This document shows positions 9,197-17,973 of a stretch of 64,000 nt of DNA, one piece after another. The notes beneath the pieces are model-generated. The model was not told the DNA's origin. It saw nothing but the letters and a program-made list of their open reading frames with translations, and did no database searches. The stretch comes from CAG-390 sp964522215. GTDB taxonomy: Bacteria; Bacillota; Clostridia; Oscillospirales; CAG-272. The stretch lies in the NCBI GenBank assembly GCA_964522215.1, contig CAZFVR010000004.1, forward strand, positions 1 through 64,000, in the 5' to 3' direction. Within the stretch, counting starts at the first letter, position 1. Each line of letters begins with the position of its first letter. The translations under genes were made by a program, and so were the position numbers.

Positions 9197-9223
9197 GCGG
9201 GTCGGCGCACGTCGCCGACCCGC
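9197..9223 (+). terminator. 11-bp GC-rich stem-loop after the phosphodiesterase gene
   Basis: 9197-9207 pairs with 9213-9223 around a 5-nt loop. It is followed by TGTTAAAAAAG, not by a U-tract, so it may stabilise the 3' end or be a weak or factor-dependent terminator. A smaller inverted repeat (AGGCTC/GAGCCT) follows before the next start. Confidence 0.45.
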
Positions 9224-9275
9224 TGTTAAAAAAGCCGCAGGCTCGGCTGTGAGCCTCAAATACGAAAGGTGTAAA

Positions 9276-10007
9276 ATGAAGATAACCAATATCACCGCTG
9301 ATATAGGCGCGGGCGTGCGGCGGGATCTGTGCTTGTGCGTCATTTCGGATCTGCACGCAAAGATATCTCCAAAGCTCGCAGTGGCCGTGCGTGGACTATC
9401 TCCCGATGCCGTATTGATGCCGGGCGATATCTTTGACACGCGTGGGCGGCGTGAGGATGTTATGGCTTTTTTATCGTTCCTTACGAATGAACTAAAGCTA
9501 CCGGTCTTTATGTCGCTCGGCAATCACGACAGGCATATAGAGGAGCGAGACAGATGCGAGATCGCAGAGCTTGGGATATCACTGCTTGACGATTCAAGCA
9601 CCGAATTTTGCGGGATAAGCATTTGCGGGCTGACCTCCGGCTTTTTTAGCGAATATCGCTCGGATGTTGAAAAAACACCGCCGCCCAAGCATGAGGTCCT
9701 GCGCCGCTTTGCCGCACTCCCCTCTCCGCGCATACTGCTGTGCCACCATCCCGAATACTATCCCGACTATATCCGCGATACCGAAATAGAGCTGACGGTA
9801 GCTGGTCACGCGCACGGCGGGCAATGGGAGTTATTCGGACGTGGGGTGTTTGCGCCGGGTCAAGGGCTTTTTCCGAGATATACCGCAGGCGTATATGACG
9901 GCGGGCGGCTGATAGTCAGCCGCGGTGTGACCAACACCGTGCACATACCGCGCTTTTTTAACCCTACTGAAATATTATTGATAAAGATACCCGGACATTC
10001 CGCATGA
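9276..10007 (+). CDS. Metallophosphoesterase (calcineurin-like, YkuE type)
   Basis: A 243-residue binuclear metallophosphoesterase. The ordered motifs are SDLHAK (D-x-H), MPGDIFD (GD), SLGNHDRH (GNHD), LLCHHPEYY and VAGHAHGGQ (GHxH), the complete metal-binding set. There is no signal peptide. The substrate is unknown; relatives include YkuE-like hydrolases acting on lipid-linked or cyclic phosphates. I chose the ATG at 9276 because GAAAGGTG sits 5-6 bp upstream; an in-frame GTG at 9249 has no such site. The stop codon lies inside the stem of a strong terminator. Confidence 0.85.
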   Translation: MKITNITADIGAGVRRDLCLCVISDLHAKISPKLAVAVRGLSPDAVLMPGDIFDTRGRREDVMAFLSFLTNELKLPVFMSLGNHDRHIEERDRCEIAELGISLLDDSSTEFCGISICGLTSGFFSEYRSDVEKTPPPKHEVLRRFAALPSPRILLCHHPEYYPDYIRDTEIELTVAGHAHGGQWELFGRGVFAPGQGLFPRYTAGVYDGGRLIVSRGVTNTVHIPRFFNPTEILLIKIPGHSA

Positions 10008-10034
10008 CAGCGGAATGCCCGGGTATCTTTTTGT
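9985..10034 (+). terminator. Intrinsic terminator overlapping the metallophosphoesterase stop codon
   Basis: A long stem (AGATACCCGG-CATTCCGC pairing with GCGGAATG-CCCGGGTATCT, one bulged base) is followed by TTTTTGTTTG. The loop contains the TGA stop at 10005-10007. Confidence 0.9.
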
Positions 10035-10067
10035 TTGTTAATTACTTTCTCTCACGATCGGCGAATA

Positions 10068-10508
10068 TCATTGATCCGAGCCTTTGGTGTCTTCCCTGCC
10101 CTCGTGCGGCGGCTTATAGTCGATCCTGACGACATCCTCCGCGCTGAGCTTTATCTCGGGTATCATCACGGCAGGCACACCGGATGCCGAGCTTACCATT
10201 GCGGCGAGCGCCTTGGCATAAGGAAAGATGGCACGAAACGCCGCCACATGCACCGCCTCTCGTTGCGATCCGTTGGTAACATTGAATATTCCGGATTCTG
10301 TGATCTTAAGTGAGAATTTTTCGGGTGATTCGGTATTTTCGGCGATCAGGGTCATTTGTCCGCGCCCCGTGTCGCCGCCCGAATAAACGATATTAAAGTT
10401 GTACTTAAAGCCCAGCCTTATCGTCTCACCGGGTTCGAGCTTATTTGTAAAGGATACCTCATCCGCCTTTACGGCTTTTATCTCAATGGTCGGAAGTTCG
10501 TTGCTCAT
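10068..10508 (-). CDS. SecB-like chaperone family protein
   Basis: A 146-residue cytoplasmic protein that aligns by eye with the SecB fold. An early KADEVSFTNKLE matches SecB's KDISFE strand. The C-terminal half has the SecB order: SGIF, then AAFRAIFPYAKALAAMVSS (compare FPYAR...MVS), then GVPAVMIPEIKL (compare FPQLNLAPVNF). SecB is an export chaperone for unfolded proteins in diderms; SecB-like proteins in monoderms are less understood and some act with toxin-antitoxin pairs, though none is seen here. AGGAAG precedes the ATG. A small membrane protein gene lies just upstream in the same direction. Confidence 0.65.
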   Translation of the reverse strand: MSNELPTIEIKAVKADEVSFTNKLEPGETIRLGFKYNFNIVYSGGDTGRGQMTLIAENTESPEKFSLKITESGIFNVTNGSQREAVHVAAFRAIFPYAKALAAMVSSASGVPAVMIPEIKLSAEDVVRIDYKPPHEGREDTKGSDQ

Positions 10509-10560
10509 TTTATCATCTTCCTTTGATCTTTTATTTTTGATCTTTTTTCGGCCAGTCGGC

Positions 10561-10899
10561 TTATATGCACACTATAAAGAGCCACGCAAGTGCCGCAAGC
10601 ACAACGCCATCGCGCTGATAGCCGTGCCCCTTTACTATCGACCAAACGAGTGTGAACGCGCAAACTGCGAATATTATCACACCCATGGTGCGGCAAACCC
10701 CGCGCTTTACATCCAACAGCCCAAACAGCCCGGCCAGCAGCATTAAAATGCCCGCAGATGCCGTAAGTATGCCTATAAGATCAAGCTCAAGTACCGAGCC
10801 GATAGCCGAGCGTATCGACGGCAGGAGGGAATCCACACCTATGATCAGGTAGACGAGGCTTATCACTATCCTGCATGTGTTTACTTTGTTTTTTGCCAT
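10561..10899 (-). CDS. Small integral membrane protein of unknown function
   Basis: A 112-residue protein with about four predicted membrane helices (residues near 10-28, 40-60, 68-85 and 95-112) joined by short basic loops. It ends almost immediately after the last helix. No family is recognised. It precedes the SecB-like gene by 52 bp on the minus strand, so the two are probably co-transcribed. The ribosome binding site is weak (GGAG about 13 bp from the ATG). Confidence 0.55.
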   Translation of the reverse strand: MAKNKVNTCRIVISLVYLIIGVDSLLPSIRSAIGSVLELDLIGILTASAGILMLLAGLFGLLDVKRGVCRTMGVIIFAVCAFTLVWSIVKGHGYQRDGVVLAALAWLFIVCI

Positions 10900-10944
10900 A
10901 TCAGGCTCTTATCTCCGTTTCAATCTGTCGATCATTAATGTAAA

Positions 10945-12174
10945 TTAAAGCAATGGTGAGGGGGCTTTGCCATCGGCTATTGCGCCAAGCAAGCTATCAC
11001 AAAGCATAAGACACCGCGGCAGGTGATACGGCCCCTTCCACATAGACCCTTTTTGAGTGTGCGACACGCTGCCGTCGCGGTGGAGGTAGCCATACCATTC
11101 GCCGCACTCTTTATCCGCAAAATGAGAAAAAGCGTAGTGGGTGACGGTTTTAAAACGATTCCAATACTTTTCATTCCCTGTCAACTGATATGCGGCCAGT
11201 GAGGCTATAAGCACCTCATTGTGCACCCACCAAAGCTTCATATCCCATTCAAGCTGTTCGCATGGGCGACCGTCAAGATCGACAAAATAAAGCATTCCAC
11301 CATGCTCGGTATCCCAGCCGCGCTCAAACGCCGCATCAAAGATATCAAGTGCCGTTGCCGCCAGCGCATCATCACCCGAGTATATCGCCTCGCTCATCAA
11401 AAACCATGCATTTTCGCAGGAATGACCCGGATTTATCGTTCTGCCTGCGGGGTTATCGATATGCCCGCCGTCCGGCAGAACATTTTCAAGAGATGCGCGA
11501 AGCTCGGGATGATAGTGATATTTTAAAATATCTGCCACCATCTCCCGCGTGATCTTTGAATAATACCCGGCACGCGCGGGATCGCAACGGCGCAGGAGCT
11601 GTGCAGTGCTGACAAGCACCATCGGCACAGATGCAGAGCGCTCATTCCTTGTTTCGGCGTAGACCTTGGGGGTTATCTTAAAGGGGTCGGAGGCAGGGTC
11701 GCGGTAGATATCAAGCATCCGATCAAAGCACCGCTCGGCAGCGGCAAGCGCCCCGGCATCTCCAAACGCATTTGCGTATTCCGCCATGCCGGCAACATAA
11801 AAGCTCTCGGAAAAAATGTATCTGCGTTTGCGCAGCGGGCGACCGTCACGCGTTACGGTAAAAAACATTCTGCCATCGGTATCCACACAATAGCGGTCAA
11901 GAAAATCCCGCCCAAGCTCTGCGGCCTCCCGCCATTCGGTGCGCTCGCCGTAATGAGAGGTAAGTGCCGAAAAAGTCCAAAGGCACCTGCCCTGAAACCA
12001 AACGGATTTATCATCGTTATAGCTCCTGCCGTGGCGATCAACGGATGTTATATACCCGCCATAGCGCTGATCCAAAAGATCACTGCCAAGCCAAAACGGT
12101 ACTACGTCATTCAGCAGGTATGAACGATAAAACTCGCGGTATTCTTTTGCCTCCTCGGCGTGTGCGTATGTCAT
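10945..12174 (-). CDS. N-acylglucosamine 2-epimerase / cellobiose 2-epimerase family protein
   Basis: A 409-residue (alpha/alpha)6-barrel enzyme of the AGE family, which epimerises C2 of sugars such as N-acetylglucosamine/N-acetylmannosamine or cellobiose. Family motifs are present with their histidines: NPGHSCENAW, KLWWVHNE and KGPYHLPR, plus W/R-rich segments WFQGRCLWTFSAL and EYREFYRSYL near the N-terminus. The ATG at 12174 is chosen because GAAAGGA is correctly spaced and homology begins just after it; an upstream in-frame start at 12219 lacks support. It has its own promoter immediately after the ABC exporter operon. Which sugar is used cannot be told from sequence. Confidence 0.82.
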   Translation of the reverse strand: MTYAHAEEAKEYREFYRSYLLNDVVPFWLGSDLLDQRYGGYITSVDRHGRSYNDDKSVWFQGRCLWTFSALTSHYGERTEWREAAELGRDFLDRYCVDTDGRMFFTVTRDGRPLRKRRYIFSESFYVAGMAEYANAFGDAGALAAAERCFDRMLDIYRDPASDPFKITPKVYAETRNERSASVPMVLVSTAQLLRRCDPARAGYYSKITREMVADILKYHYHPELRASLENVLPDGGHIDNPAGRTINPGHSCENAWFLMSEAIYSGDDALAATALDIFDAAFERGWDTEHGGMLYFVDLDGRPCEQLEWDMKLWWVHNEVLIASLAAYQLTGNEKYWNRFKTVTHYAFSHFADKECGEWYGYLHRDGSVSHTQKGSMWKGPYHLPRCLMLCDSLLGAIADGKAPSPLL

Positions 12175-12223
12175 TTTGATAGTCCTTTCATCTCTGTTGA
12201 TAAAAATAGTCATCCCCAAGATA

Positions 12224-12252
12224 ATTGTACATCAAAAAACATTATTCGTCAA
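12224..12252 (-). promoter_or_regulatory. Promoter of the AGE-family epimerase
   Basis: Minus strand TTGACG (12252-12247), 17-bp spacer, TACAAT (12229-12224). The -35 begins 6 bp after the end of the upstream ABC gene. Confidence 0.6.
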
Positions 12253-12258
12253 GTAAAT

Positions 12259-14130
12259 CTAAGCAAATTGAGAATTATAAAGCCCTGCATAGAAGCCGCC
12301 TGCCTGCATCAGCTCTTGGTGGCTTCCCTGCTCTATCACATTTCCATCCCTCATAACCAGTATAACATCGGCGTTTTGTATGGTCGAGAGGCGGTGCGCT
12401 ATCACAAAGCAGGTGCGCCCATTCATAAGCTCCATCATGGCAGACTGTATCTTTTGCTCTGTCCTTGAGTCAACATTTGATGTTGCCTCGTCAAGTATCA
12501 GCATAGATGAATCGGCAAGCATAGCTCTGGCTATTGTAATGAGCTGCTTTTGACCTTTTGATATACCCGAGCCGTTATCTGTAAGCACAGTATCATAGCC
12601 ATCGGGAAGAGTATCGATAAACGTATCGATATGCGCCGCGTGTGCCGCCGCGCGTATCTCCTCTGGGGTGGCATCCTCCTTACCGTAGGCGATATTTTCC
12701 GCCACCGTACCGCAAAACAGCCATGTATCCTGCAATACCATCGTATACGCATGCCGCAGCGAGGCACGAGTGAGTGACCTTATATCCTTCCCGTCAACGC
12801 TCAGCACGCCGCTGTCGATATCATAGAAGCGCATCAAAAGGTTGATGACCGTTGTTTTGCCTGCGCCAGTAGGACCGACTATTGCAACTGTTGAGCCGGG
12901 CGGTGCGCGGAAGGTAAGATCCTTGATTATCACTCGGTCGGGGGTATAGCCAAAGCGTACATGCTCCATCTCAACATCCCCGCGGGAATTTGAAAGCTCG
13001 GTGGCATCCTCTGCATCGGCACTCTCGGGCAGCTCGTCTATAAGCCTGAAAACGCGCTCTGCCGCCGCCAGAGCCGATTGCAGATCGGCCAGGATATTGG
13101 CAAATTCGTTTATAGGTCCGGCAAATTTGCGGGAATACTGGACAAAGGACGAGAGATCGCCAAGCTCCAAAAAGATGATCGAAGAGGGGGCCGCGACACC
13201 CGTCAGAGACAGCATAAAGAATATGCCGCCAACCATTATTACGAGCGCAATGGAGAGGTTGTTTATAAAGTTGACGGAGGGTCCCATTGCCGCGCCGTGA
13301 TAATCGGCTTTGTAATAGGCATCACACGCATCGTCATTGCGCTCATCAAACATTCGAACGATCCTATCCTCTCGGCCGTATGCGCGTATAGTGCGCTGAC
13401 CTGACAGCATCTCCTCGGCATAGCCGTTGAGCGCGCCGAGCTTTGCCGAGCGAAGCCTGAACAGAGGTCTGACACGGCGGCTCTTTATCCTTGTCATTAT
13501 AAGTGATATCGGCACAGTGATAAAAAAGATAACGATTATCACCGGGGAAATGGATATCATCATAGCAAGCGAGAACACCACCGTAACGACACTTGAGCAT
13601 ATCTGCAAAAGGTCGTGCGAGAGGGACGCGTTGACGGTATCAACATCATAGGATATATGGCTTATGATATCTCCCGTCGCGTGCGTATCAAAATAGCCGA
13701 CAGGCAACAGCATCAAGCGGTCGAATATATCGCGGCGAAGAGTGTAGGTTATCTTTTGCCCGAGCCTTACGAGCAACAGCGCCAAAAGTAGGGATAGCAC
13801 CGCAGATACAAGATATGTGGCGGCAAGCAGGCCTACATACTTGAAGACCGAATCAAAATCCACCATACCTGTGCCAAGGTCTATGGCGTTTATCGCCTTG
13901 CCCGAAAGCTTTGGACCTATCAGTGCGAAAAGGTTGGATGAGATCATAAGCACAAACGCCGCAAGTACCATCCATTTGCACTGCCAAAGATAGCGACAAA
14001 GTCGCAATATCACGCGGTTACGCGTGCCGCGGTCAAGCTTTTTGGGGGCTGACTGATTATTGGGGTTGCTTTGTGTGCGCGGGTTACCAAGCATAGACGC
14101 AGCCCCGCTGCCTTTTCCTCCATTATTCAA
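12259..14130 (-). CDS. ABC exporter half-transporter (catalytic-site Walker B subunit)
   Basis: A fused six-helix membrane domain plus ATPase domain of the multidrug/lipid exporter type (about 623 residues). The ATPase has Walker A GPTGAGKTT, a non-standard signature SKGQK in place of LSGGQ, and Walker B LILDEATSNVD with the catalytic Glu intact. It pairs with the upstream gene, whose Walker B has Asp in that position, the arrangement of heterodimeric exporters with one degenerate site (TM287/288, LmrCD, BmrCD). I prefer a TTG start at 14130, as GGGAGGT lies 7 bp upstream. A GTG at 14139 would sit on the Shine-Dalgarno itself. The gene overlaps the preceding stop, suggesting translational coupling. 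Confidence 0.88.
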   Translation of the reverse strand: MNNGGKGSGAASMLGNPRTQSNPNNQSAPKKLDRGTRNRVILRLCRYLWQCKWMVLAAFVLMISSNLFALIGPKLSGKAINAIDLGTGMVDFDSVFKYVGLLAATYLVSAVLSLLLALLLVRLGQKITYTLRRDIFDRLMLLPVGYFDTHATGDIISHISYDVDTVNASLSHDLLQICSSVVTVVFSLAMMISISPVIIVIFFITVPISLIMTRIKSRRVRPLFRLRSAKLGALNGYAEEMLSGQRTIRAYGREDRIVRMFDERNDDACDAYYKADYHGAAMGPSVNFINNLSIALVIMVGGIFFMLSLTGVAAPSSIIFLELGDLSSFVQYSRKFAGPINEFANILADLQSALAAAERVFRLIDELPESADAEDATELSNSRGDVEMEHVRFGYTPDRVIIKDLTFRAPPGSTVAIVGPTGAGKTTVINLLMRFYDIDSGVLSVDGKDIRSLTRASLRHAYTMVLQDTWLFCGTVAENIAYGKEDATPEEIRAAAHAAHIDTFIDTLPDGYDTVLTDNGSGISKGQKQLITIARAMLADSSMLILDEATSNVDSRTEQKIQSAMMELMNGRTCFVIAHRLSTIQNADVILVMRDGNVIEQGSHQELMQAGGFYAGLYNSQFA

Positions 14131-15883
14131 GGAAAGCACCTCCCATCTGCGATTCGCTTATCTCACGGTAAACGTCACAGGTCTCCATAAGCTCCTCGTG
14201 ACGTCCCTTTGCTATTATCCTCCCCTCGTCTATAACGAGGATCAGATCCGAATTCATGACCGAGCTGACTCGTTGCGCTACCACTATCACACTTCCGCCC
14301 TCGCCGGCAACCTCCTCGGCAAGAGCGCGTCGCAATGCGGCATCTGTTTTATAGTCAAGTGCTGAGCTGGCATCGTCAAGCACCAAAATGTCCGGGCGTG
14401 CGGCTATGGCACGGGCTATAAGCAGCCTTTGTCGCTGTCCGCCACTGACGTTCGTCCCCTTGGCAGTAAGCTCGCGCTCGTATCCCGCGGGATCGGCAGT
14501 GATAAAATCATCTGCCTGCGCTATCCTGGCGGCGCGTTTTACATCCGCCTCAGACAGCCCGCGGTAGAAATCTATATTCGCCTCCACTGTATCCGCGCAG
14601 ATAAAGTCATTTTGCATGGCCACGCCAAACATTTTGTGCAGTTCTTCATCGGGTATCGTGCGCACATCTCGACCGTCGATCCTGACCGAACCGCTGCTGA
14701 CATCATAAAAACGCATCAAAAGCGAGAGAAGTGTACTTTTACCGCTGCCTGTTGCCCCAATGATGCCAAGCGTTGCACCGCGCGGCAGGCTAAAGCTTAT
14801 ATCATGCAACACCTCGCCCTTGCCGTTATAGGAAAAGCTTACACCATCAAAAACAATGCCCTCCTCCCTTTTCTTGGGCGGGTATTTATCGATGCTCTCC
14901 ACCTCAAGATCGCGCGGGGTGGCAAGCACTTCCTCGATACGCTCGGCCGATGCACTCGCCTTTGATATGATCAAAAAGATGCGGGATACCGACATCATGG
15001 CCATAGATATGAGAGTGAAATATTGAATAAACGCTATAATTTTTCCGGGCTCGGAGGCTCCGCCGTTTACGCGAAAAGCGCCCACAGCAACCACTGCGGT
15101 GATGCCGAGGTTCATAAAGAGATTCATAAGAGGATTAGCCAGTGACATCGCGGCATTGGTCTTACCCTCGATGGATGCAAGTCCTGCATTAACGCCGTCA
15201 AAGCGTCGGCGCTCGTAATCTGTTTTTGAGAGTGCCTTTATAACTCTAATGCCCTGCGCATCCTCACGCACCACACGGGTCATGGAATCCACCGCGCCGC
15301 GCACCTTGGTATACAGCGGCAAGCCGCGGCTTGTGATACCGTAGACCGCCAAGAATATAAATGGCAATACCGCCACCATTACAAGGGTAAGCACGGGATC
15401 AAGCGTTGCGGTGATCACCAGTCCGCCTATCAAAAGGATAGGCGCGCGCACGCCCATGCGCTGTATGGTGTTTACAAAGGTATGTATGTTATATGTATCA
15501 CCCGTCAAGCGGCTTTCGAGGCTTTCCACGGTAAAGGCATCCGTCTGCGCCTGGGAGAGCATCATCGTGCGCTCAAAAAGATCATGCCGCACTGCGCGAG
15601 CAACATTCTTGGCCGTACGTGCCGCCATTCGGTTGGCGGTAACATTGCCGATAACACCAAGCAGCGCACAAAGGATCATTATCAGTGCCCAGCCAACTAT
15701 TTTGCCGCTTCCCGCTGCAAGATCCGGGGCGGCCTCACTGCCCATCGGCTTTATTACATTTTCGATTATATGACTGAGAATGTACGGCAGTGCCAGCTCT
15801 ACAACAGTACCAAGGAACTTTATCGCCATCGAAACACAGATATAATTGCGGTACGGGCTGAGATATTTAAGTATAGTCTTCAT
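14123..15883 (-). CDS. ABC exporter half-transporter (degenerate Walker B subunit)
   Basis: A 586-residue membrane plus ATPase fusion. Walker A is GATGSGKST and the signature is an intact VSGGQRQ, but Walker B is LVLDDASSALD, with Asp replacing the catalytic Glu. This complements the downstream subunit (intact Glu, altered signature SKGQK), so the heterodimer has one hydrolytic and one degenerate ATP site, as known for type IV heterodimeric exporters. Substrates are probably drugs, peptides or lipids. The ATG at 15883 has GAGGG at 8 bp; an ATG at 15898 is too close to its site. It follows the MarR-type gene by one base, so the regulator and pump form one operon. Confidence 0.9.
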   Translation of the reverse strand: MKTILKYLSPYRNYICVSMAIKFLGTVVELALPYILSHIIENVIKPMGSEAAPDLAAGSGKIVGWALIMILCALLGVIGNVTANRMAARTAKNVARAVRHDLFERTMMLSQAQTDAFTVESLESRLTGDTYNIHTFVNTIQRMGVRAPILLIGGLVITATLDPVLTLVMVAVLPFIFLAVYGITSRGLPLYTKVRGAVDSMTRVVREDAQGIRVIKALSKTDYERRRFDGVNAGLASIEGKTNAAMSLANPLMNLFMNLGITAVVAVGAFRVNGGASEPGKIIAFIQYFTLISMAMMSVSRIFLIISKASASAERIEEVLATPRDLEVESIDKYPPKKREEGIVFDGVSFSYNGKGEVLHDISFSLPRGATLGIIGATGSGKSTLLSLLMRFYDVSSGSVRIDGRDVRTIPDEELHKMFGVAMQNDFICADTVEANIDFYRGLSEADVKRAARIAQADDFITADPAGYERELTAKGTNVSGGQRQRLLIARAIAARPDILVLDDASSALDYKTDAALRRALAEEVAGEGGSVIVVAQRVSSVMNSDLILVIDEGRIIAKGRHEELMETCDVYREISESQMGGAFLE

Positions 15884-15884
15884 T

Positions 15885-16343
15885 TTATTGTCCCTCATCC
15901 TCCGCTTCTATCGAGAGCTTTACATACTCTGCCGCTCGCTCCGCCATGCGTGCAAGCATTGAGGCAAACATCTCCCTCTCATCGTCTGAAAAACCATCGG
16001 TGATATATGTGTTCCAGCTTCGCACGGCCTCCTGCACCTGCGGCAGTGCCTGCTTCGCCCTTTCGGTAGGATACACCTCAGTCACTCGCTTATCGTTTTC
16101 GCTTTGGCGACGCTCAACATACCCCGCCACCTCCAGCGTAGCAAGCGTGCGAGTTACATTGCTTTTACTGATGCAAAGTCGCTTTGCAAGCTTGTCCTGA
16201 GATATGCCCGGGTGACGACACACCGTCATGATATACCCTGTATGGAGTGGACCTATATCCGTCTCCTTTAGCTTATCGCCGCGCCATACCGCGCCGCATC
16301 GGCTTATAATATTGATATATCGCATAAGCGATGGCATTTTCAT
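15885..16343 (-). CDS. MarR-family transcriptional regulator
   Basis: A 152-residue winged-helix regulator. The helix-turn-helix is at about residues 45-75 (HPGISQDKLAKRLCISKSNVTRTLATLE), followed by the wing with ERRQSENDKRVTEVYPTE, a typical MarR beta-hairpin. It is the first gene of the exporter operon, so it probably represses its own transcription and that of the pump and responds to a pump substrate. A 16-bp perfect inverted repeat lies immediately downstream of the predicted -10 and is the likely operator. AAAGGCGGG precedes the ATG. Confidence 0.88.
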   Translation of the reverse strand: MKMPSLMRYINIISRCGAVWRGDKLKETDIGPLHTGYIMTVCRHPGISQDKLAKRLCISKSNVTRTLATLEVAGYVERRQSENDKRVTEVYPTERAKQALPQVQEAVRSWNTYITDGFSDDEREMFASMLARMAERAAEYVKLSIEAEDEGQ

Positions 16344-16484
16344 CCCGCCTTTCTTATATCGACTGACTATCGGGGCTTCACATTGCAGCTGTGGCCTCGC
16401 TTGACCGACCGTTTGCCTGCCTCATTGATTATTTAGGTAACAACAGATCGATCAACATAATGCGACTGCCCCGATGTGTTAAAT

Positions 16485-16500
16485 AGTTGCGCACGCAACT
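16485..16500 (-). promoter_or_regulatory. Probable MarR operator palindrome
   Basis: AGTTGCG-CA-CGCAACT is a perfect 7+7 inverted repeat starting about 11 bp after the -10 box of the marR-exporter promoter. A dimeric regulator bound here would block transcription initiation. Confidence 0.65.
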
Positions 16501-16510
16501 GTTTGGTCTT

Positions 16511-16539
16511 ATTATAGCACAAAACGGGGAAAAAATCAA
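16511..16539 (-). promoter_or_regulatory. Promoter of the marR-ABC exporter operon
   Basis: Minus strand TTGATT (16539-16534), 17-bp spacer, TATAAT (16516-16511). The expected start site lies just before the operator palindrome. The leader to the ATG at 16343 is about 160 nt. Confidence 0.7.
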
Positions 16540-16549
16540 TCCCCGTTTT
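16521..16549 (-). terminator. 9-bp stem-loop ending the AlgJ-like gene and overlapping the marR promoter
   Basis: 16521-16529 (AAAACGGGG) pairs with 16541-16549 around an 11-nt loop. Read on the minus strand the stem ends in CCCCGTTTT. It follows the AlgJ-like gene by about 65 bp and also contains the -35 and spacer of the marR promoter, so the two signals share DNA. Confidence 0.5.
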
Positions 16550-16613
16550 ATAATATTATCGTCAGTTTGGGATATTTTTTTACATATGCCGAACCGCTCA
16601 ATAAGCTCCCCTA

Positions 16614-17915
16614 TCATTTGCCGCCCGCAGCACTGCGCATATCGTCGGGCACGGTATCGTTATCCACGGCGATCTCGGTATAAGTATAGCTCTCCATGAC
16701 ACGTTCATCGATAAGCGTACCGATAGCGTTCTCCCGCACGAACTGCACGACCACTTGGGGCGCGAGATCCTTGATGGTATTGCCGGCAAAGCTGTTGCCA
16801 ACGCGATATGCTGCCGTGCCGAAAGTGTTTGAAAAATACTCATACATCAGCATTTTATCCCATTCATCGCCCTCATTGAACTCCAAAAGCACCAAAGGAT
16901 ATGTTGGCATATCGTCGCGATATTTCTTTGTTACTGCGGTCAGCTCCACTCCCGAAAAGAAGCCGAGATAATTAAACTTTTTCGGCATATCGCCGGGTAG
17001 GGATACTGTTTTGTTGCGTATCAGCTTTTCAAGCCCCGCCGCACGCGCCAAGGTCCGCCCATCCGTCATATGCCAAATAAAATTCGCATCCTCTGCGGAT
17101 ATAACGGCATGGTCAGCAGTGGAACCATCAGCCATTGCATCATATACTGCAAGATATGCATAGTATGCACCGAGGGCGTTAAGCGAATTTTCGGTATTGT
17201 TATAAAGCATGCCAGCATCCCGCGCATCACACAGGGTGGAGGTCAGATCCAAAAACTTAACATTCTCAAGTGCCATGCGGCGGGAGAGCCTCGCCAGCCT
17301 TGTATCTTCACTTATATTGCCGAAATAGCCCGGCATTTTATCGCTGTACACTGTTTGCGAATTGGGGATGACAGCCAAGATATAGTCGACACCCATTGAC
17401 GAAAAAAGCTCGGCGCGTTGCTTTATGGCGCGGCAGAGTGCCTCTGTCTCACTAAAGCTTGAAAGCTCGCCTATATAGTCACGCACATAGTCGTATCCGC
17501 TCGATCTGTCGGCGGCAAACAGGAAGCCGTCTCTGCCAACGATGATGTCCTCGTTATCTATACGCCCGAAGAGTATATATTCAAATTTTACCGCCAACTC
17601 GCGCATGGAGGAATCCCTGAAAAATACATCGTTCAGTGCATAGAGGCCGGAATGATCATACTCACCGCCGTCATAATAATCATCGCACAGCTCGGTAGTG
17701 CCCATTATGGCGGATATCCCGTAGTACACCGCCCCGGACAGCAAAATGCCCATAAAAAACACAAGGAAGATAAAGGAAATGCCGGATGTCAGCGGAAACG
17801 CAAACACTCGCCGTTCCTTGGCTGCATCACCGCCATCCAAAGCTTTGACTTTGTCCTGTTTTTTATACATATTCTTTTTATCTGTTTCTTTATCTTTATC
17901 TTTATCTTTATACAT
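16614..17915 (-). CDS. AlgJ/DHHW-like membrane-anchored protein lacking catalytic residues
   Basis: A 433-residue protein with a lysine/aspartate-rich cytoplasmic N-terminus (residues 1-38), one membrane helix at about 46-70, and a large external domain of the AlgX/AlgJ SGNH-like (DHHW) family: GRDGFLF at about residue 125, VIPNSQTVYSDKMP, and NALGAYYAYLAVYDAM. In active members the stretch before GAYYAY reads T-D-H-H-W-T; here it is TENSLN, losing the Asp and His. The nucleophile region (usually F-R/G-D-S-F) aligns with LEFNEGDEW, losing the Ser. The partner MBOAT gene is 58 bp upstream. The family normally O-acetylates surface polysaccharides; this copy looks like a pseudoenzyme. The start is uncertain: ATG at 17915 has weak signals, and a second ATG lies 15 codons in. 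Confidence 0.75.
   Translation of the reverse strand: MYKDKDKDKETDKKNMYKKQDKVKALDGGDAAKERRVFAFPLTSGISFIFLVFFMGILLSGAVYYGISAIMGTTELCDDYYDGGEYDHSGLYALNDVFFRDSSMRELAVKFEYILFGRIDNEDIIVGRDGFLFAADRSSGYDYVRDYIGELSSFSETEALCRAIKQRAELFSSMGVDYILAVIPNSQTVYSDKMPGYFGNISEDTRLARLSRRMALENVKFLDLTSTLCDARDAGMLYNNTENSLNALGAYYAYLAVYDAMADGSTADHAVISAEDANFIWHMTDGRTLARAAGLEKLIRNKTVSLPGDMPKKFNYLGFFSGVELTAVTKKYRDDMPTYPLVLLEFNEGDEWDKMLMYEYFSNTFGTAAYRVGNSFAGNTIKDLAPQVVVQFVRENAIGTLIDERVMESYTYTEIAVDNDTVPDDMRSAAGGK
17885..17913 (-). repeat. Hexanucleotide repeat encoding alternating Lys-Asp
   Basis: Tandem ATAAAG-type hexamers at the extreme 5' end of the AlgJ-like gene encode the KDKDKDKE segment. Gain or loss of units would keep the reading frame but change the length of the cytoplasmic tail. 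Confidence 0.7.
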
Positions 17916-17973
17916 GACTATGACCGGATCCCCGACTCTGCTCTGCTGTGAGCCTCCTCGGATAATTTTTTAA

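Noticed and set aside
8400..9356. Minus-strand open frame of 318 codons opposite the glycerophosphodiesterase
   Set aside because: The plus strand has a complete GDPD domain and ribosome binding site; the antisense frame is compositional.
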